DNA of 51,796 nucleotides from Streptococcus oralis (lineage in GTDB: Bacteria > Bacillota > Bacilli > Lactobacillales > Streptococcaceae): the NCBI RefSeq assembly GCF_001075875.1, contig NZ_JUOS01000134.1:1-51796 (forward strand), read 5' to 3'. Every line of letters starts with the position of its first letter. Positions within the stretch are counted from its first letter, which is position 1. The notes beneath the pieces are model-generated. The model saw nothing but the letters and a program-made list of their open reading frames with translations, was not told where the DNA came from and searched no databases. The translations under genes were made by a program, and so were the position numbers. Positions 36,065 to 46,735 of the stretch are shown piece after piece.

Positions 36065-37045
36065 TTAGAACAAATACATGAAAACTAAAGTCAAGAGACT
36101 AGCGAGCAAGCCCACTCCCCAGAAGAAGAAGTCGACCTTCCACTCACTCCAAGCTTGACCTTTCCCAGAAAAACCACCCAACTCAAAATGGTGATGAACT
36201 GGTGTCATACGGAAGATACGTTTTCCTCCAGTCAACTTAAAGTAGGTGACTTGCATCATAACAGATGTGGTTTCAAAAACATAGACCAAACCAATCAAGA
36301 GTAACGTCCATTCTTGGTGTAGCGCCATGGAAATAGCCGCCAACATCCCTCCAAGAGCTAGGCTACCAACATCTCCCATGAAAACTTTAGCAGGCTTGTG
36401 GTTAAAGACAAAGAAGCCAAGAAGACCACCAATCATAGCTACAATCACTAGTAAGATATCAAGCTGATTTTGCACATAGGCAATGACTCCATAGGCAGAT
36501 AGGCTAATCACCACCGAAATACTTGCCAAGCCATCGATTCCGTCAGTCAGATTAACTGCATTTGAAAAACCGACCAACCAGAAGAGGGCAAAGAGAATAT
36601 AAAGAACACCTAAATGCAAGGGAAAACCGAATACATTTAAGATATCTCCTCCTCTTTCATAGAAGAAATAGAAGATAACCCCTCCGACCAACTGAAGCAA
36701 AAGCTTCTGTTTAGGATTGAGTCCTTCATTGATTTTGCGGAAAACCTTGAGGAAATCATCCAAGAAACCGACCAAACCATATAAGACCAGGACAAAGAGG
36801 ATCATTCCGACATTATTGGTTAATTGATTAGTCACGAGAGCAAGGACCAGACTAACTAAAACTCCTGCTAGGAGAAAGACGAGTCCTCCCATTGTTGGTG
36901 TCCCAGCTTTTGCTTGGTGTTGTTTGACATCCTCATGCATCTGTTGACCGGTAATCTGTGCTTTATGGTAAAAACGGATAAAGGCTGGAATTCCTATGAC
37001 TGTTAGAATAAAGGCAATCACTCCAGCAAAGATAGAAATAAGCAT
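36065..37045 (-). CDS. mraY: Phospho-N-acetylmuramoyl-pentapeptide transferase MraY
   Basis: A 326-aa polytopic membrane enzyme that makes lipid I from UDP-MurNAc-pentapeptide and undecaprenyl phosphate. It has about ten helices. Catalytic motifs [11 protein letters not shown] and [12 protein letters not shown], and HHHFE near the C-terminus, are present. It lies one base after pbpX, the usual order in the streptococcal dcw cluster. Confidence 0.97.
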   Translation of the reverse strand: MLISIFAGVIAFILTVIGIPAFIRFYHKAQITGQQMHEDVKQHQAKAGTPTMGGLVFLLAGVLVSLVLALVTNQLTNNVGMILFVLVLYGLVGFLDDFLKVFRKINEGLNPKQKLLLQLVGGVIFYFFYERGGDILNVFGFPLHLGVLYILFALFWLVGFSNAVNLTDGIDGLASISVVISLSAYGVIAYVQNQLDILLVIVAMIGGLLGFFVFNHKPAKVFMGDVGSLALGGMLAAISMALHQEWTLLLIGLVYVFETTSVMMQVTYFKLTGGKRIFRMTPVHHHFELGGFSGKGQAWSEWKVDFFFWGVGLLASLLTLVFMYLF

Positions 37046-37046
37046 T

Positions 37047-39302
37047 CTAATCTCCTAATGTTATTTTTATTTTCTGTAAATCTTTTAAAGCTGTATTAGA
37101 ACGAACACTTTGCTTTTTAACAGTTTCTCCTGTGCCTTCAAACTCAACTTCAAGATTCAGCCATTTGGCAAAGGTTTCAACATTTTTCTTAGACCAGCCA
37201 TATAAGTCAGGCATCTCTTCTACCTTATCTGAAAGGAGTAAGATTTGCTGATTTGCGTCTAGATTGGTTCCTTCTGCTACAGAGCTTTCTTTGATTTTTG
37301 TTCCCGAACCGATAACAATTGGTTGTACAAGGTTACGACGGAGTTCTTCAGCTAAATCTCCAGGGCTAGAGTCCTTAATGCTAGGCATAGCATAACTAGT
37401 TGTAGTAGTTATTTGGTCTAAATTCTTAGCAGTTGATTGAAGATTTAAAATATCTTTCATGGCAGAAGCTCGTTCAAGAATAGGATTAGCAAATTCTCCA
37501 AACCAAGGTGTAGAAAAGTGTTCTGGCTGTTGAACTGTTACGTAAAGAATAAAATCAGGATTTTCAGAAGGATGCATGGTTACTACAGAAAAGATATAAT
37601 TGGTTTTCCCAACTAAATATCCTCCGTTTTGCTCATCGGCAATTTGAGCTGTTCCAGATTTGACAGAAACATTCTGACCAGGAACAGTAATTACTGGTTT
37701 ATTATCATTACGATTATACATGGTCCCATAAATAGGGTCTGTACCAACCAAAATCATGTTTTCCCTAGTCAAACTAGCCGTTTCTTTAGAAACAGGATTA
37801 CCCACAACTTCTTTTTGCGACTTCCGAACTGACTGATCATTTGGATCATAAAGGGCGCTAATAAACTTTGGTTCTAACATAACTCCGTCATTCGCAATGG
37901 CTGTAAAAGCACGTAGCATCTGGGTCTGCGTTACAGAAATCCCCTGACCAAATGCACTCATGGCAATATCGACAATATTATCTGCAGGCAATTGACCTGA
38001 ATACTCATCAGTCAGACCAAAACGCGTCGGCACCCCAAACTTAAAGCGATTGAGATAATCCAACCAAGTAGCATCTCCCATTTTTTGTTCAAGTAGACTC
38101 ATTCCAACATTACTGGAGAGAGCGAAACCTTGTAAGAAAGTCATCATCCTACCAGTAGTCAAACCAGCATTAACATCCCAATCTCGAATCGTCGCATCCG
38201 CTATTTTTAATTCACTGCTATTGAAAACTTCTCCTCCTGGGAAAGTGTTATTATCAATAGCAGCAGCGAGCGTCATAACCTTCATGGTTGACCCCGGCTC
38301 ATAGTTACTTTGATAGAGGATATCACGCCAAACAAAGTCCTTAGTCAGCCCTTCCTTAGTATCAGCATCGAAGGTTGGTCTCTGCGTCGTTGCAAGAATT
38401 TCCCCTGTTTTAGCACTGACCAAGGTTGCTGTCATATACTTGCCTTTTAGTTTTTCTTGGAAGGCATCCATTTGACTTTCCATAAAGGACTGCAAAGGAC
38501 TAGATAGGGTCGTATAGACGTCTTTCCCGTTTACGGTCTGTTGGGTGACTTGTTCTGTACCAGGAACAATATTACCTAGACGGTCTTTTTCGTATGTAAT
38601 AATACCATCTGTCCCTGCCAATAAACTATTTAAGGAACTCTCGATACCAGATGTCCCAATTAGACTTTTCGTGCCATCTTCATTTTCATGTAACTGGGCT
38701 AAACCAATAAAGGATGAAGCAAATTTTCCATTTGGATAACTTCGATTGGGACTAGTGGTAAAATTGACACCCTCGACCTTGGCAGCTTCTAAGTCCTGTT
38801 TAATGGACATCATATTAGCGTAGGTAATCCCATTTCCTTTAGCACCAAAGGAAACCTGTTTGAGATTTGGTTGAGAGAGTTGATCTTTAACGTAGGTTTC
38901 CTCCATATCCAAGTACTTATGGAAAATTTCGGCTACCTTATTGTACTGAGATTCCTCAACATATAGAATATCTCCATTCGCAGACTTATAATCCTTATCA
39001 ATGACCGCATAAACATTGTAGGAGGTTGCATCTTCTGCAATCGGAGTTCCATTACGATCATAAATGGTTCCCCTCTTAGCAGGAACTGTTAGAGTCGTTT
39101 GGTGAACCTTACTGGCTTCTTTGACCAGGTCAACGCCAAACTTCTTCCCCGTACCAATAATCACCGCAAAGTTAACCAAAAAAACAGCAAAGAGAAAGAC
39201 GGCTAAGAGACTAAGGCTCTTCCCAACTCGTCTGCGGTTTTCAAGGGGAGATTTGCGATTCTTAATGGCAAAGTGTACTATTTTTTCTTTCCAGGTTTTC
39301 AT
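37047..39302 (-). CDS. pbpX: Penicillin-binding protein 2X
   Basis: A 751-aa division-specific transpeptidase. One membrane helix (about 30-52), a dimerisation domain, then the transpeptidase domain with STMK (Ser338), SSN and KSGTAQ motifs, and two C-terminal PASTA domains (about 630-751). Compared with the R6 protein from memory, which is one residue shorter, STMK is followed by VMT where R6 has VMM, and LQGFALSSN replaces SQGFAHSSN. Positions 343, 389 and 394 are linked to beta-lactam resistance in pneumococci. Confidence 0.95.
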   Translation of the reverse strand: MKTWKEKIVHFAIKNRKSPLENRRRVGKSLSLLAVFLFAVFLVNFAVIIGTGKKFGVDLVKEASKVHQTTLTVPAKRGTIYDRNGTPIAEDATSYNVYAVIDKDYKSANGDILYVEESQYNKVAEIFHKYLDMEETYVKDQLSQPNLKQVSFGAKGNGITYANMMSIKQDLEAAKVEGVNFTTSPNRSYPNGKFASSFIGLAQLHENEDGTKSLIGTSGIESSLNSLLAGTDGIITYEKDRLGNIVPGTEQVTQQTVNGKDVYTTLSSPLQSFMESQMDAFQEKLKGKYMTATLVSAKTGEILATTQRPTFDADTKEGLTKDFVWRDILYQSNYEPGSTMKVMTLAAAIDNNTFPGGEVFNSSELKIADATIRDWDVNAGLTTGRMMTFLQGFALSSNVGMSLLEQKMGDATWLDYLNRFKFGVPTRFGLTDEYSGQLPADNIVDIAMSAFGQGISVTQTQMLRAFTAIANDGVMLEPKFISALYDPNDQSVRKSQKEVVGNPVSKETASLTRENMILVGTDPIYGTMYNRNDNKPVITVPGQNVSVKSGTAQIADEQNGGYLVGKTNYIFSVVTMHPSENPDFILYVTVQQPEHFSTPWFGEFANPILERASAMKDILNLQSTAKNLDQITTTTSYAMPSIKDSSPGDLAEELRRNLVQPIVIGSGTKIKESSVAEGTNLDANQQILLLSDKVEEMPDLYGWSKKNVETFAKWLNLEVEFEGTGETVKKQSVRSNTALKDLQKIKITLGD

Positions 39303-39305
39303 ATA

Positions 39306-39623
39306 CTACTCCGCCGATCGGATATTTTCATTATTCAGTTGCAGTTCTTGCGAATCCGCAATTCCTGTCAGACGCTCTGAACGGATCAATTCATTGACTT
39401 CTTGCTTAGCATCATCCAGCTCTGTCTTCTTTTCTTCAATCTGAGCATTAACAGTCGTTAGTTCACTCTGGACTTGCAAGAGCTTAGTCTGCATATAAAC
39501 AACACTGATGGCTAAGACAAGGGCTGTAATGGCGATCGAAAGGTAAAAAGCCTTCTCAACACGTGAAAATCTCTTGATACGAGCTTGTAGTAATTGGCTC
39601 GTCGTTTCTCTTTTTTCTACCAT
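39306..39623 (-). CDS. ftsL: Cell division protein FtsL
   Basis: A 105-aa bitopic division protein with a short cytoplasmic N-terminus, one helix (about 27-47, AFYLSIAITALVLAISVVYM) and an extracellular coiled coil (about 50-90). It works with DivIB and DivIC in activating septal synthesis. Located between rsmH and pbpX as usual, 9 nt after rsmH. Confidence 0.92.
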   Translation of the reverse strand: MVEKRETTSQLLQARIKRFSRVEKAFYLSIAITALVLAISVVYMQTKLLQVQSELTTVNAQIEEKKTELDDAKQEVNELIRSERLTGIADSQELQLNNENIRSAE

Positions 39624-39632
39624 TTTATCCCC

Positions 39633-40583
39633 TTACTTGTGAATTTTTCGAGCTACTCGTAGCTTGGCTGAGTGGGAACGATTATTGGCCTCCAACTCCT
39701 CCTTGCTTGGTAAAATCGGTTTGCGAGAGACTAATTCCATCTTGGGCTTAAGATCATCTGGGATGAAAGGCAAGCCTTTTGGCACTTCCACTGTTGAAGC
39801 TTCCTTGAACAATTGCTTGGTCAAGCGATCTTCCAGCGAATGAAAGGTAATGACTGAGATTCTTCCATCCACTGCTAGTAATTCCATAGCTTGTTGGATG
39901 GACTCATCTGCAGCCCCAAGTTCATCATTGACCTCAATACGGATGGCTTGGAAAATTTGCTTGGCCGGATGACCTTTTTTCTTGAGTTCCTTGGCAGGCT
40001 TAGCAGACTTGATAATCTCGGATAATTCAGTCGTTGTCTCAATCGGTTTCAACTCACGCGCCTGTTCAATCTTCCGAGCGATCTGCTTGGAAAACTTATC
40101 TTCTCCATATTTGAAAAAGATTCTTACCAAATCATGGTAGTCGTAGTGATTAACGACTTCATAAGCGGTCAAACTAGCTTCCTGATTCATGCGCATATCC
40201 AGTGGTGCATCCTTCTTATAGGAAAAACCACGTTCACGCTGATCTAACTGCGGGCTTGACACACCTAAATCATAACAAATTCCATCAATTTCAGTCACAC
40301 CTAAGTCATGTAAGCGGTCCTTCAAATGACGGAAATTATCCTTGATGAAGGTGACCATTCCTTTTTCGATATAAGGTGCCAGACGTTTTTGGGCATTGTC
40401 AATGGCATTCTGGTCCTGGTCAAAGGCATAGAGATGCCCCTTTTCACTTAGTTTACTTAATAAATACTCGCTATGGCCTGCTCCACCCAAGGTCGCATCA
40501 ACGTAAATACCGTCAGGTTTCACATCAAGCATATCAATAGTTTCATGGAGCATGACCGTTACATGATGAAATTCTTTAGTCAT
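39633..40583 (-). CDS. rsmH: 16S rRNA (cytosine1402-N4)-methyltransferase RsmH
   Basis: A 316-aa SAM-dependent enzyme (formerly MraW). It has [14 protein letters not shown] (SAM loop, about 29-42), [25 protein letters not shown] and [15 protein letters not shown], all family signatures. First gene of the dcw segment here. Confidence 0.96.
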   Translation of the reverse strand: MTKEFHHVTVMLHETIDMLDVKPDGIYVDATLGGAGHSEYLLSKLSEKGHLYAFDQDQNAIDNAQKRLAPYIEKGMVTFIKDNFRHLKDRLHDLGVTEIDGICYDLGVSSPQLDQRERGFSYKKDAPLDMRMNQEASLTAYEVVNHYDYHDLVRIFFKYGEDKFSKQIARKIEQARELKPIETTTELSEIIKSAKPAKELKKKGHPAKQIFQAIRIEVNDELGAADESIQQAMELLAVDGRISVITFHSLEDRLTKQLFKEASTVEVPKGLPFIPDDLKPKMELVSRKPILPSKEELEANNRSHSAKLRVARKIHK

Positions 40584-40651
40584 ATCTTATCTATTTTACC
40601 ACAATTCTGACTAGCTTGCACTCGCTAAAGCTAAAACATTCCACTGTTGCT

Positions 40652-42478
40652 TTATTCCTTATACTCGACAGGCTTCTCAGCTACTTGAGCTAGCCCTGAG
40701 TCTACTTCTGGATTCAGGTGATGATGAACTGCCTCTGCCACTGCTCTTGGTATACCAACAGCGACAATCTCATCCACACTGGCTTCCTTGATTTTTGTCA
40801 GAGATTTGAAATATTTCATCAAATTCTGCTTGCGTTTGGGACCCAAGCCTTCAATTCCATCCAATTGAGAGGAGAAGGAATTTTTAGAACGTAGTTGTCG
40901 GTGGAAGGTAATGGCAAAGCGGTGGACTTCATCCTGAATGCGTTGCAGGAGGAAAAATTCTTGAGAATTGCGAGACAACTCTACCACCTCAAGTGGGTCT
41001 CCAAAGAGCAATTCATGGGTTTGGTGCTTGTCATTCTTTTGCAGGCCTGCGATCGGAATATCTAACCCCAACTCTTCTTGAATGACCTGTTTAGCGATAT
41101 TGACCTGACCCTGACCACCATCGATGACGATTAAATCTGGTGGTGTCAAACCGTCACGCTGGACTCGTCCATAACGTCTACGAATAACCTCTCGCATACT
41201 TGCATAGTCATCTGGTCCGACCACAGTCTTGATTTTATACTTACGGTAATCCTTCTTGCTCGGTTTTCCGTTAACAAAAACAACCATGGCAGAGACTGGA
41301 CTAGTCCCCATAATATTAGAGTTATCAAAAGACTCGATACGGACTGGGGTTGGAATTTGTAGAAGTCGTCCAAGATTTTCAATAGCTCCTTGAGTCTTTT
41401 CAACTGATTTCTCTAACAGATTAAACTTCTGCTCTAAACTAACACGAGCGTTTTTGATAGCCAGATTAACCAGTTGCTTCTTCTCCCCTCGTTGGGGCTT
41501 GAGAACCTTTGTATCCACCAAAGCCTTGATAGCTTCTTCGTCAATATCTTGAGGGATCAGGATTTCATTGGGAATCAGGTGAGATTTCTCCTGGTAAAAT
41601 TGCCCCACATAGGTCAAGAAATCCTCGTCTGGATCGTTGTAGTAAGGGAAGAGATTGACATCGCGTTCAATCAGTTTACCTTGACGGACAAAGAAAACCT
41701 GAACACACATCCAACCCTTATCCACGTAGTAACCAAATACATCACGGTTTTGGAGGTCTTTAGCCATGACTCGTTGCTTAGTCCGAAGGGTGCCAATAGC
41801 CTGAATCAAATCACGGTATTCCGCTGCACGTTCAAACTCCATACTTTGGGCTGCCACTGCCATTTTACCCTTGAGATCATCGATGATTTTGTCATCCTGT
41901 CCTTTTAGGAAGTCAGAAACCTCCTGAGCCATAGACTTGAAATAGGCCTCATCTTTCTGACAGATGGTGTGGGCCATACATTGCCCGATGTGGTAGTAAA
42001 AACAGACTTTAGAGGGCGAGTTGGTACACTTGCGAAAAGGGAAAATCCGATCCAATAGCCGTTTGATTTCATTGGCCGCGCCCACATCCGGATAGGGACC
42101 AAAGTAGAGTCCTCCGTCCTTCTTGACCTGACGGGTGATAATCAAGCGAGGATAGCGCTCATTGGTGATTTTGATGAAAGGATAGGACTTATCATCCTTG
42201 AGCATAATATTGTACTTAGGCTTGTTTTCCTTGATGAGATTAATCTCTAAAAGAAGGGCCTCAATATTAGACTCCGTGACAATAAACTCAAAATCCACAA
42301 TCTCAGACACCAGGGCTTCTGTCTTAGTATCATGGCTCCCACGGAAGTAGGACCGCACCCGATTGCGCAGATTTTTAGCCTTCCCTACATAAATGATAGT
42401 GCCGTTTTTATCTTTGTGAATGTAACAACCAGGGCTAGTCGGCAAGAGCTCCAGTTTTGATTTAATTAAGTTATTCAT
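40652..42478 (-). CDS. uvrC: Excinuclease ABC subunit C (UvrC)
   Basis: A 608-aa nucleotide excision repair nuclease. It has an N-terminal GIY-YIG domain (about 12-90; [20 protein letters not shown]), a Cys-containing linker, a UVR motif (about 200-235), an RNase H-like endonuclease domain ([29 protein letters not shown]) and C-terminal HhH (about 555-595). Normal length. It dominates this stretch; antisense ORFs are shadows. Confidence 0.97.
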   Translation of the reverse strand: MNNLIKSKLELLPTSPGCYIHKDKNGTIIYVGKAKNLRNRVRSYFRGSHDTKTEALVSEIVDFEFIVTESNIEALLLEINLIKENKPKYNIMLKDDKSYPFIKITNERYPRLIITRQVKKDGGLYFGPYPDVGAANEIKRLLDRIFPFRKCTNSPSKVCFYYHIGQCMAHTICQKDEAYFKSMAQEVSDFLKGQDDKIIDDLKGKMAVAAQSMEFERAAEYRDLIQAIGTLRTKQRVMAKDLQNRDVFGYYVDKGWMCVQVFFVRQGKLIERDVNLFPYYNDPDEDFLTYVGQFYQEKSHLIPNEILIPQDIDEEAIKALVDTKVLKPQRGEKKQLVNLAIKNARVSLEQKFNLLEKSVEKTQGAIENLGRLLQIPTPVRIESFDNSNIMGTSPVSAMVVFVNGKPSKKDYRKYKIKTVVGPDDYASMREVIRRRYGRVQRDGLTPPDLIVIDGGQGQVNIAKQVIQEELGLDIPIAGLQKNDKHQTHELLFGDPLEVVELSRNSQEFFLLQRIQDEVHRFAITFHRQLRSKNSFSSQLDGIEGLGPKRKQNLMKYFKSLTKIKEASVDEIVAVGIPRAVAEAVHHHLNPEVDSGLAQVAEKPVEYKE

Positions 42479-42547
42479 AGTTCCATTATAGCAAAAAGCG
42501 CCCTGTATTGCTTAAATCAGAGAGCTCCAGTTCCCTTAGAAAATCAC

Positions 42548-43249
42548 TTATTCTCCAGACTCATATAGTTCTTGAACTTCTTTTACATCTTGAGCTTGGA
42601 TTCCATAATAAGAGCCTGCTGGTTGCATAACCGAAACTTCATTGGTATGTTCCAAACCAATCGCATGACCTAGTTCATGCTCTGCTGTATGCATGATACG
42701 ATCATAGGTATAGCCATAGTTTGGATTGGATAAATAATAATGATTCAAGCGAACGGTCACTGAAATGAATTGTTTGGTTAGGAGATTTGTCTGACTCTCC
42801 GCCTCACCTGCTACAGCTGTCGAACCATCATTCATTTCAGTAGCGAAAATATCGGCCTGGTCCGGTTCGGTTACAAGCTCAAAATTAAAAGCACCAGTCT
42901 GGTTCCAGTTGGCAATAGCTTCAAGGTAGGCCTTTTGGAAAGTGGCATCCATTTGAGAATCAATATAGATAGTTGCTTGCGCCTTTGACCATTTTGCTCC
43001 TGAATCTTGATGATGATCTGTCTGAGACAAACCTTGCAACGTGCCAGTTTCTTGCCATTGTTGCCAACCTGCTTGGCCGACTTGGACCACTTTGCTAACT
43101 TGATTTAAAGTAGCAGGTAAATCACCTGTCACATACCAGAGGATCCCAAAAGTGATGAGAATGAAGAAGATAAGCGTCCATATAAGGCGCCAAAAAATGC
43201 GAAAAATCCCTAGTAAAAATCGACATAACACACGAATAATCCAGCCCAT
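42548..43249 (-). CDS. Matrixin/M10-like zinc metalloprotease, membrane-anchored
   Basis: A 233-aa protein with an N-terminal membrane helix (about 20-40) and an extracellular metalloprotease domain. The zinc site is HELGHAIGLEH (His191, His195, His201) with the Met-turn at SVM (Met208), the metzincin layout. Streptococcal homologues lie between uvrC and murN as here. Substrate unknown. The helix is not followed by an obvious cleavage site, so it may stay anchored. Confidence 0.85.
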   Translation of the reverse strand: MGWIIRVLCRFLLGIFRIFWRLIWTLIFFILITFGILWYVTGDLPATLNQVSKVVQVGQAGWQQWQETGTLQGLSQTDHHQDSGAKWSKAQATIYIDSQMDATFQKAYLEAIANWNQTGAFNFELVTEPDQADIFATEMNDGSTAVAGEAESQTNLLTKQFISVTVRLNHYYLSNPNYGYTYDRIMHTAEHELGHAIGLEHTNEVSVMQPAGSYYGIQAQDVKEVQELYESGE

Positions 43250-43368
43250 AATTGCCCACCTTTCTAAAAAAATAAGAACCCATCTTTAAGCCATGGATTC
43301 CCATTCTAAAGATAGATTCCTTATTTTACTCTAGTAAGCTGAAAGAAAACTAAAACCACTTTGTTCAC

Positions 43369-44535
43369 TTATCTTCCGATTATTTTTTTCAAAAATTGTA
43401 AACACTTAAACTTGATTGGATTTGGATAATATCGGAAAGTTCCTGCCTTTCTCACAATATAACCATTAAAGTTCTGCTTAAATCGTAATACGCCATTACT
43501 TCCATCAAAAATCCCTTGAATACCCAGAAAGTTGTATTTGCCAATTTTTCTTTCCAGAGCCTGCTTCATTGCATGATATTGAAGCAAAAACGGAGCAGAA
43601 AACTTCTGATACTCTGTAAATGAGCCTCCAAACAAATATGCTACTTACGTATTTGTGTAAATGATTAAAGCACAAGCTAAAGCAATGTTGTCAGATTCAC
43701 TATCCAAGTTCCTCAAAAGATCTTTTTTCTTTTGTAAAGCTTGATATTGCTGTTTAAATTGCTTTGATCTTTCATCAAGACCAGCCTGCTTCACATCGAG
43801 AGCTTCGATTGATTTTTTAGGATTCACTTCAGCAATTAGAAAAGCCGCCTTGTCCTCAAAAGCATCATACAATTTACAGTAATAATCTAAATTCTTATCC
43901 TTAAACCCTTGTCTTTTCCCTGTTTCTTCAATAATTTGTTTGAATTTCGAAATTTCATCTCGTTCTATATTTCTTACAATCAGATTAAAATCATATGCTG
44001 ATTGAATATTTCGAATACTGTTTTTATTAAAGGATTTCAGCAAAGATTTCTCATCGTAACCCTCCAAATCTTTGATAAAATGCCAAAAAACTTCGCCATT
44101 AGGATAACCGGTTGGCAAACCATCAAATTGGTAGCCTAAATTACACAAATCTTGGATAATACTTTTTCTTCTTCATCTATTGGCTTCCCATCACTGTCAA
44201 AAGCTTGACAGGTCTCATAGGGTTTTACAAGCAACTCTAATACACCATTTTGCTTGGCATATTCTTTTAACTCCGCATAAAAAACTGGAAGGGCATCTTG
44301 TTGGGTATAAAACGGCCCCGAATTGAGCTCCATATGCAGACCACCTAGCATAGGCAAGCTATAAACCAGAGCTGCAACTTGAATTTCTCCTTCTTGTTTT
44401 AAAGCAAGATAAACAATTTGAGCTCCTCTTTTTTCTATCAAATCACCCATCTGGACAGATTGCATAAAGGAACGAGAAGAAACCTGATTAGAAGTAAGTA
44501 CGAAACTCTTCTTTCGTGAGTGTAATTAGTGCCAT
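43369..44535 (-). pseudogene. murN: murN pseudogene (alanine-adding branching enzyme)
   Basis: Remnant of MurN, the FemX-type ligase that adds Ala as the second residue of the lipid II side branch. The start MALITLTKEEFRTY is readable from ATG 44535. One frameshift near 44493 is needed to join it to VSSRSFMQSVQMGDL. A second, at an A5 tract (44163-44167), joins EEEKV to IQDLCNLGYQFDG. An in-frame TAA (43645-43647) precedes YLFGGSFTEYQKF. The C-terminus (NFLGIQGIFDGSNGVLRFKQ) is well preserved. It lies 4 nt after murM. Confidence 0.85.
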
Positions 44536-44539
44536 GTAC

Positions 44540-45760
44540 TTACTTTCTATGTTTTTTTCTTAATGTTTTACGGAAATCAAGAGCAAGTCTTAACAGAGGA
44601 TAGAGAGGATGAGTGGGCATTGTAAATTCACCCAAGTATTCTTCAATCGTTGGATTAAATTTCTCCTTAAAATGATAAAGTCCACCATTGAGAGAGTTTT
44701 CAACACCACCTAAATTTTGCCACACCATACCTCGCTCAAAGGCATAGCGAGCTGTTTCATACCAAGTTAAAATTGGTGCATTATAACGTTTAAAAACATC
44801 ATCCATACCAGCATATAGATTGACAGAAGTTTGTCCGAATTCTAAAGTCAAGGTAGCTGCTAAAGGAACTCTTGCTTGACCTGCATCTATATATTCCTGC
44901 AAGAAAGTCAATTCCTCTAACAAACGTTCTTTTTCCTTCTTCTGCGCTTCTACTTTTGAAGTGCGAGTCGACTCAGTAAACGTCTCTTCCAAGGCTCTAT
45001 TTTTCGCTAACTGTTCTTCTAATTCTTGCGAACGTTTAGAGACATCCAAGGTTGCCAACGTGATATAGGCCTTGTCCTTAAAATTATCTAACAATTTTTT
45101 ATAATAATCTTCATTCCTCAAATGAATCTCTTTTCGCTTCTCGGTTTTTTTCATCAAAAAGGAAAAAGGCGCTAATAATTCAGTTCCACCAAATTGGATC
45201 TCTACTCCCTTATTTTGCGCTGTTCGAATAGCCTGTTTTGTTGACTTAGAAAGTTTATCTTCTTCAAAATTTTCCTTGTATATTTTCGCCTGAATACGAG
45301 GTTGAATAGTGTCTCCCATTTCCTCCGTTTTTCCTGACCACCTTACTCCCATTTGTTGCAAACTATCAATAATAGCCAAATTTTCAGGATATTCTGTCTT
45401 TTCCTGATTGATTAAACTTTGAGATAGGCAAATACTTGGGTCAAAAGTCACAAAAACCGCTCTCTTACTGCGAGCATAAGACTTAATAGACTGCAGGACA
45501 AACTTTAAAAGTTCTGTATCCCTATAATCCAATATGGGACCTCTTGGAATATAAAACATTTTATACCCCAAAGGCAGAGACTTAATGAGAATACTAGCCA
45601 CAGCCAGTAATGTTTTCCCTTCATAAACACCAAGTCTCTCATGATTCCAATCAGATTTCACTTTTTCCCAGGCACTGCTTTGTAATATATTGACCAACTC
45701 ATGTTGTTCGATAAATCGATCATGCTCTAACGAAGAAATACCAATTTGATAACGATACAT
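44540..45760 (-). CDS. murM: MurM, Ser/Ala-adding branching enzyme
   Basis: A 406-aa FemABX-family ligase that uses aminoacyl-tRNA to add Ser or Ala as the first branch residue on the lysine of lipid II, which leads to cross-linked branched peptidoglycan. It has two GNAT-like domains and a coiled-coil arm (about 235-285, EELEEQLAKNRALEETF type). YIPRGPILDY and QNLGGVENSLNGGLYHFKEKFNP are family signatures. Intact, unlike its partner murN. Involved in beta-lactam resistance in pneumococci. Confidence 0.92.
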   Translation of the reverse strand: MYRYQIGISSLEHDRFIEQHELVNILQSSAWEKVKSDWNHERLGVYEGKTLLAVASILIKSLPLGYKMFYIPRGPILDYRDTELLKFVLQSIKSYARSKRAVFVTFDPSICLSQSLINQEKTEYPENLAIIDSLQQMGVRWSGKTEEMGDTIQPRIQAKIYKENFEEDKLSKSTKQAIRTAQNKGVEIQFGGTELLAPFSFLMKKTEKRKEIHLRNEDYYKKLLDNFKDKAYITLATLDVSKRSQELEEQLAKNRALEETFTESTRTSKVEAQKKEKERLLEELTFLQEYIDAGQARVPLAATLTLEFGQTSVNLYAGMDDVFKRYNAPILTWYETARYAFERGMVWQNLGGVENSLNGGLYHFKEKFNPTIEEYLGEFTMPTHPLYPLLRLALDFRKTLRKKHRK

Positions 45761-45890
45761 ATCTCACTCTCTTTCACCTAGTATCTCATTACTATTTTAC
45801 TACTTTCAATTAAAAAGTCTAGTGAAAATAAACTCTCATTTTCATTTTTAACCTTAGAGAAATAGTCTATATTATTTTATCGATAAAAAA

Positions 45891-46670
45891 CTAGCTCAAT
45901 CTCTCTTCCAAAACAAAATCAATCGGCAGTGTAGCCAAAAACCGTTCCAATTGTTTTTCCCAATAATACCATTCATGAGTTCCTGCACTATGGCTATAGG
46001 TCACATCAAAACCAAGCCTTTTGAGGTTCTTCACCGCTAGGTTATTGGCAGCATACAAAAAATCTTGCTCGCCACACCAAACCCAAAGCTTGGTCTTCTT
46101 GTCTGACTTGTTAGCAAGGGTTTCAAGTGAATAAGGACTAGTTTCCCAGTTATCAAGCTTGCCAAAAACTCCTCGCCAGTAAGCAAGCGTTCCAAGATTT
46201 TGACTTTCTGGAGAAAACTCTTCGAAACTAAGAGCACCAGAAAAACTAGCTGCGTGTGAGAAACGATTGGTTGACAAAGCCAACTTGAAGGAACCGTAGC
46301 CTCCCATTGAAAGGCCAGCGATAAAAGTTTTTTCACGCTTGCTAGACATATTAGGGAAGAAGCGTTTGAGCACTTTAGGCAGTTCTTCTGCTAAAGCTGT
46401 ACAGTAGTTATAGCCATACTGAGTATCTGTGTACCAGCCATTACTTGTATTTGGCATGACAACAATTAGATTAGTCCCTCGCACCAAGCGCTCTACATTA
46501 GTCCGTTTGAGCCAGCTATTATGATTTCCTGACATCCCATGTAAGAGATAGAGGACAGGAATATCCGTAGAATCTGGCTCCTCAACCCGAGACGCATCTG
46601 GGTAGAGAACATTCACTCCCCACTCCATATCTAAAACTTCTGAGTAATACTCAATCTTCATTACTGCCAT
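45891..46670 (-). CDS. estA: Tributyrin-type esterase EstA
   Basis: A 259-aa alpha/beta hydrolase of the esterase D group. It has HGMSG (44-48), the nucleophile elbow GLSMGGYG (Ser121), acid residue in WCGEQDFLY and probable catalytic His in [10 protein letters not shown]. In streptococci EstA hydrolyses short-chain fatty esters and can remove O-acetyl groups from sialic acid. No signal peptide. The ATG at 46670 has AGGAG 6 nt upstream. Confidence 0.9.
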   Translation of the reverse strand: MAVMKIEYYSEVLDMEWGVNVLYPDASRVEEPDSTDIPVLYLLHGMSGNHNSWLKRTNVERLVRGTNLIVVMPNTSNGWYTDTQYGYNYCTALAEELPKVLKRFFPNMSSKREKTFIAGLSMGGYGSFKLALSTNRFSHAASFSGALSFEEFSPESQNLGTLAYWRGVFGKLDNWETSPYSLETLANKSDKKTKLWVWCGEQDFLYAANNLAVKNLKRLGFDVTYSHSAGTHEWYYWEKQLERFLATLPIDFVLEERLS

Positions 46671-46694
46671 AACTTGCTCCTTATTCGTTTAAGA

Positions 46695-46717
46695 TAAGAA
46701 AAAGCCGAAACTCGACT
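46695..46717 (-). terminator. Terminator after RNase J2
   Basis: AGTCGA-GTT-TCGGCT hairpin (one G-T pair), then TTTTTC on the minus strand, between rnjB and estA. Confidence 0.75.
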
Positions 46718-46735
46718 TTCTCTTGCTATTTGATC

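Noticed and set aside
43645..44148. The three murN reading frames as separate small genes
   Set aside because: Joined in order they rebuild one MurN protein; the breaks are two frameshifts and one nonsense codon, so a single pseudogene is the better description.
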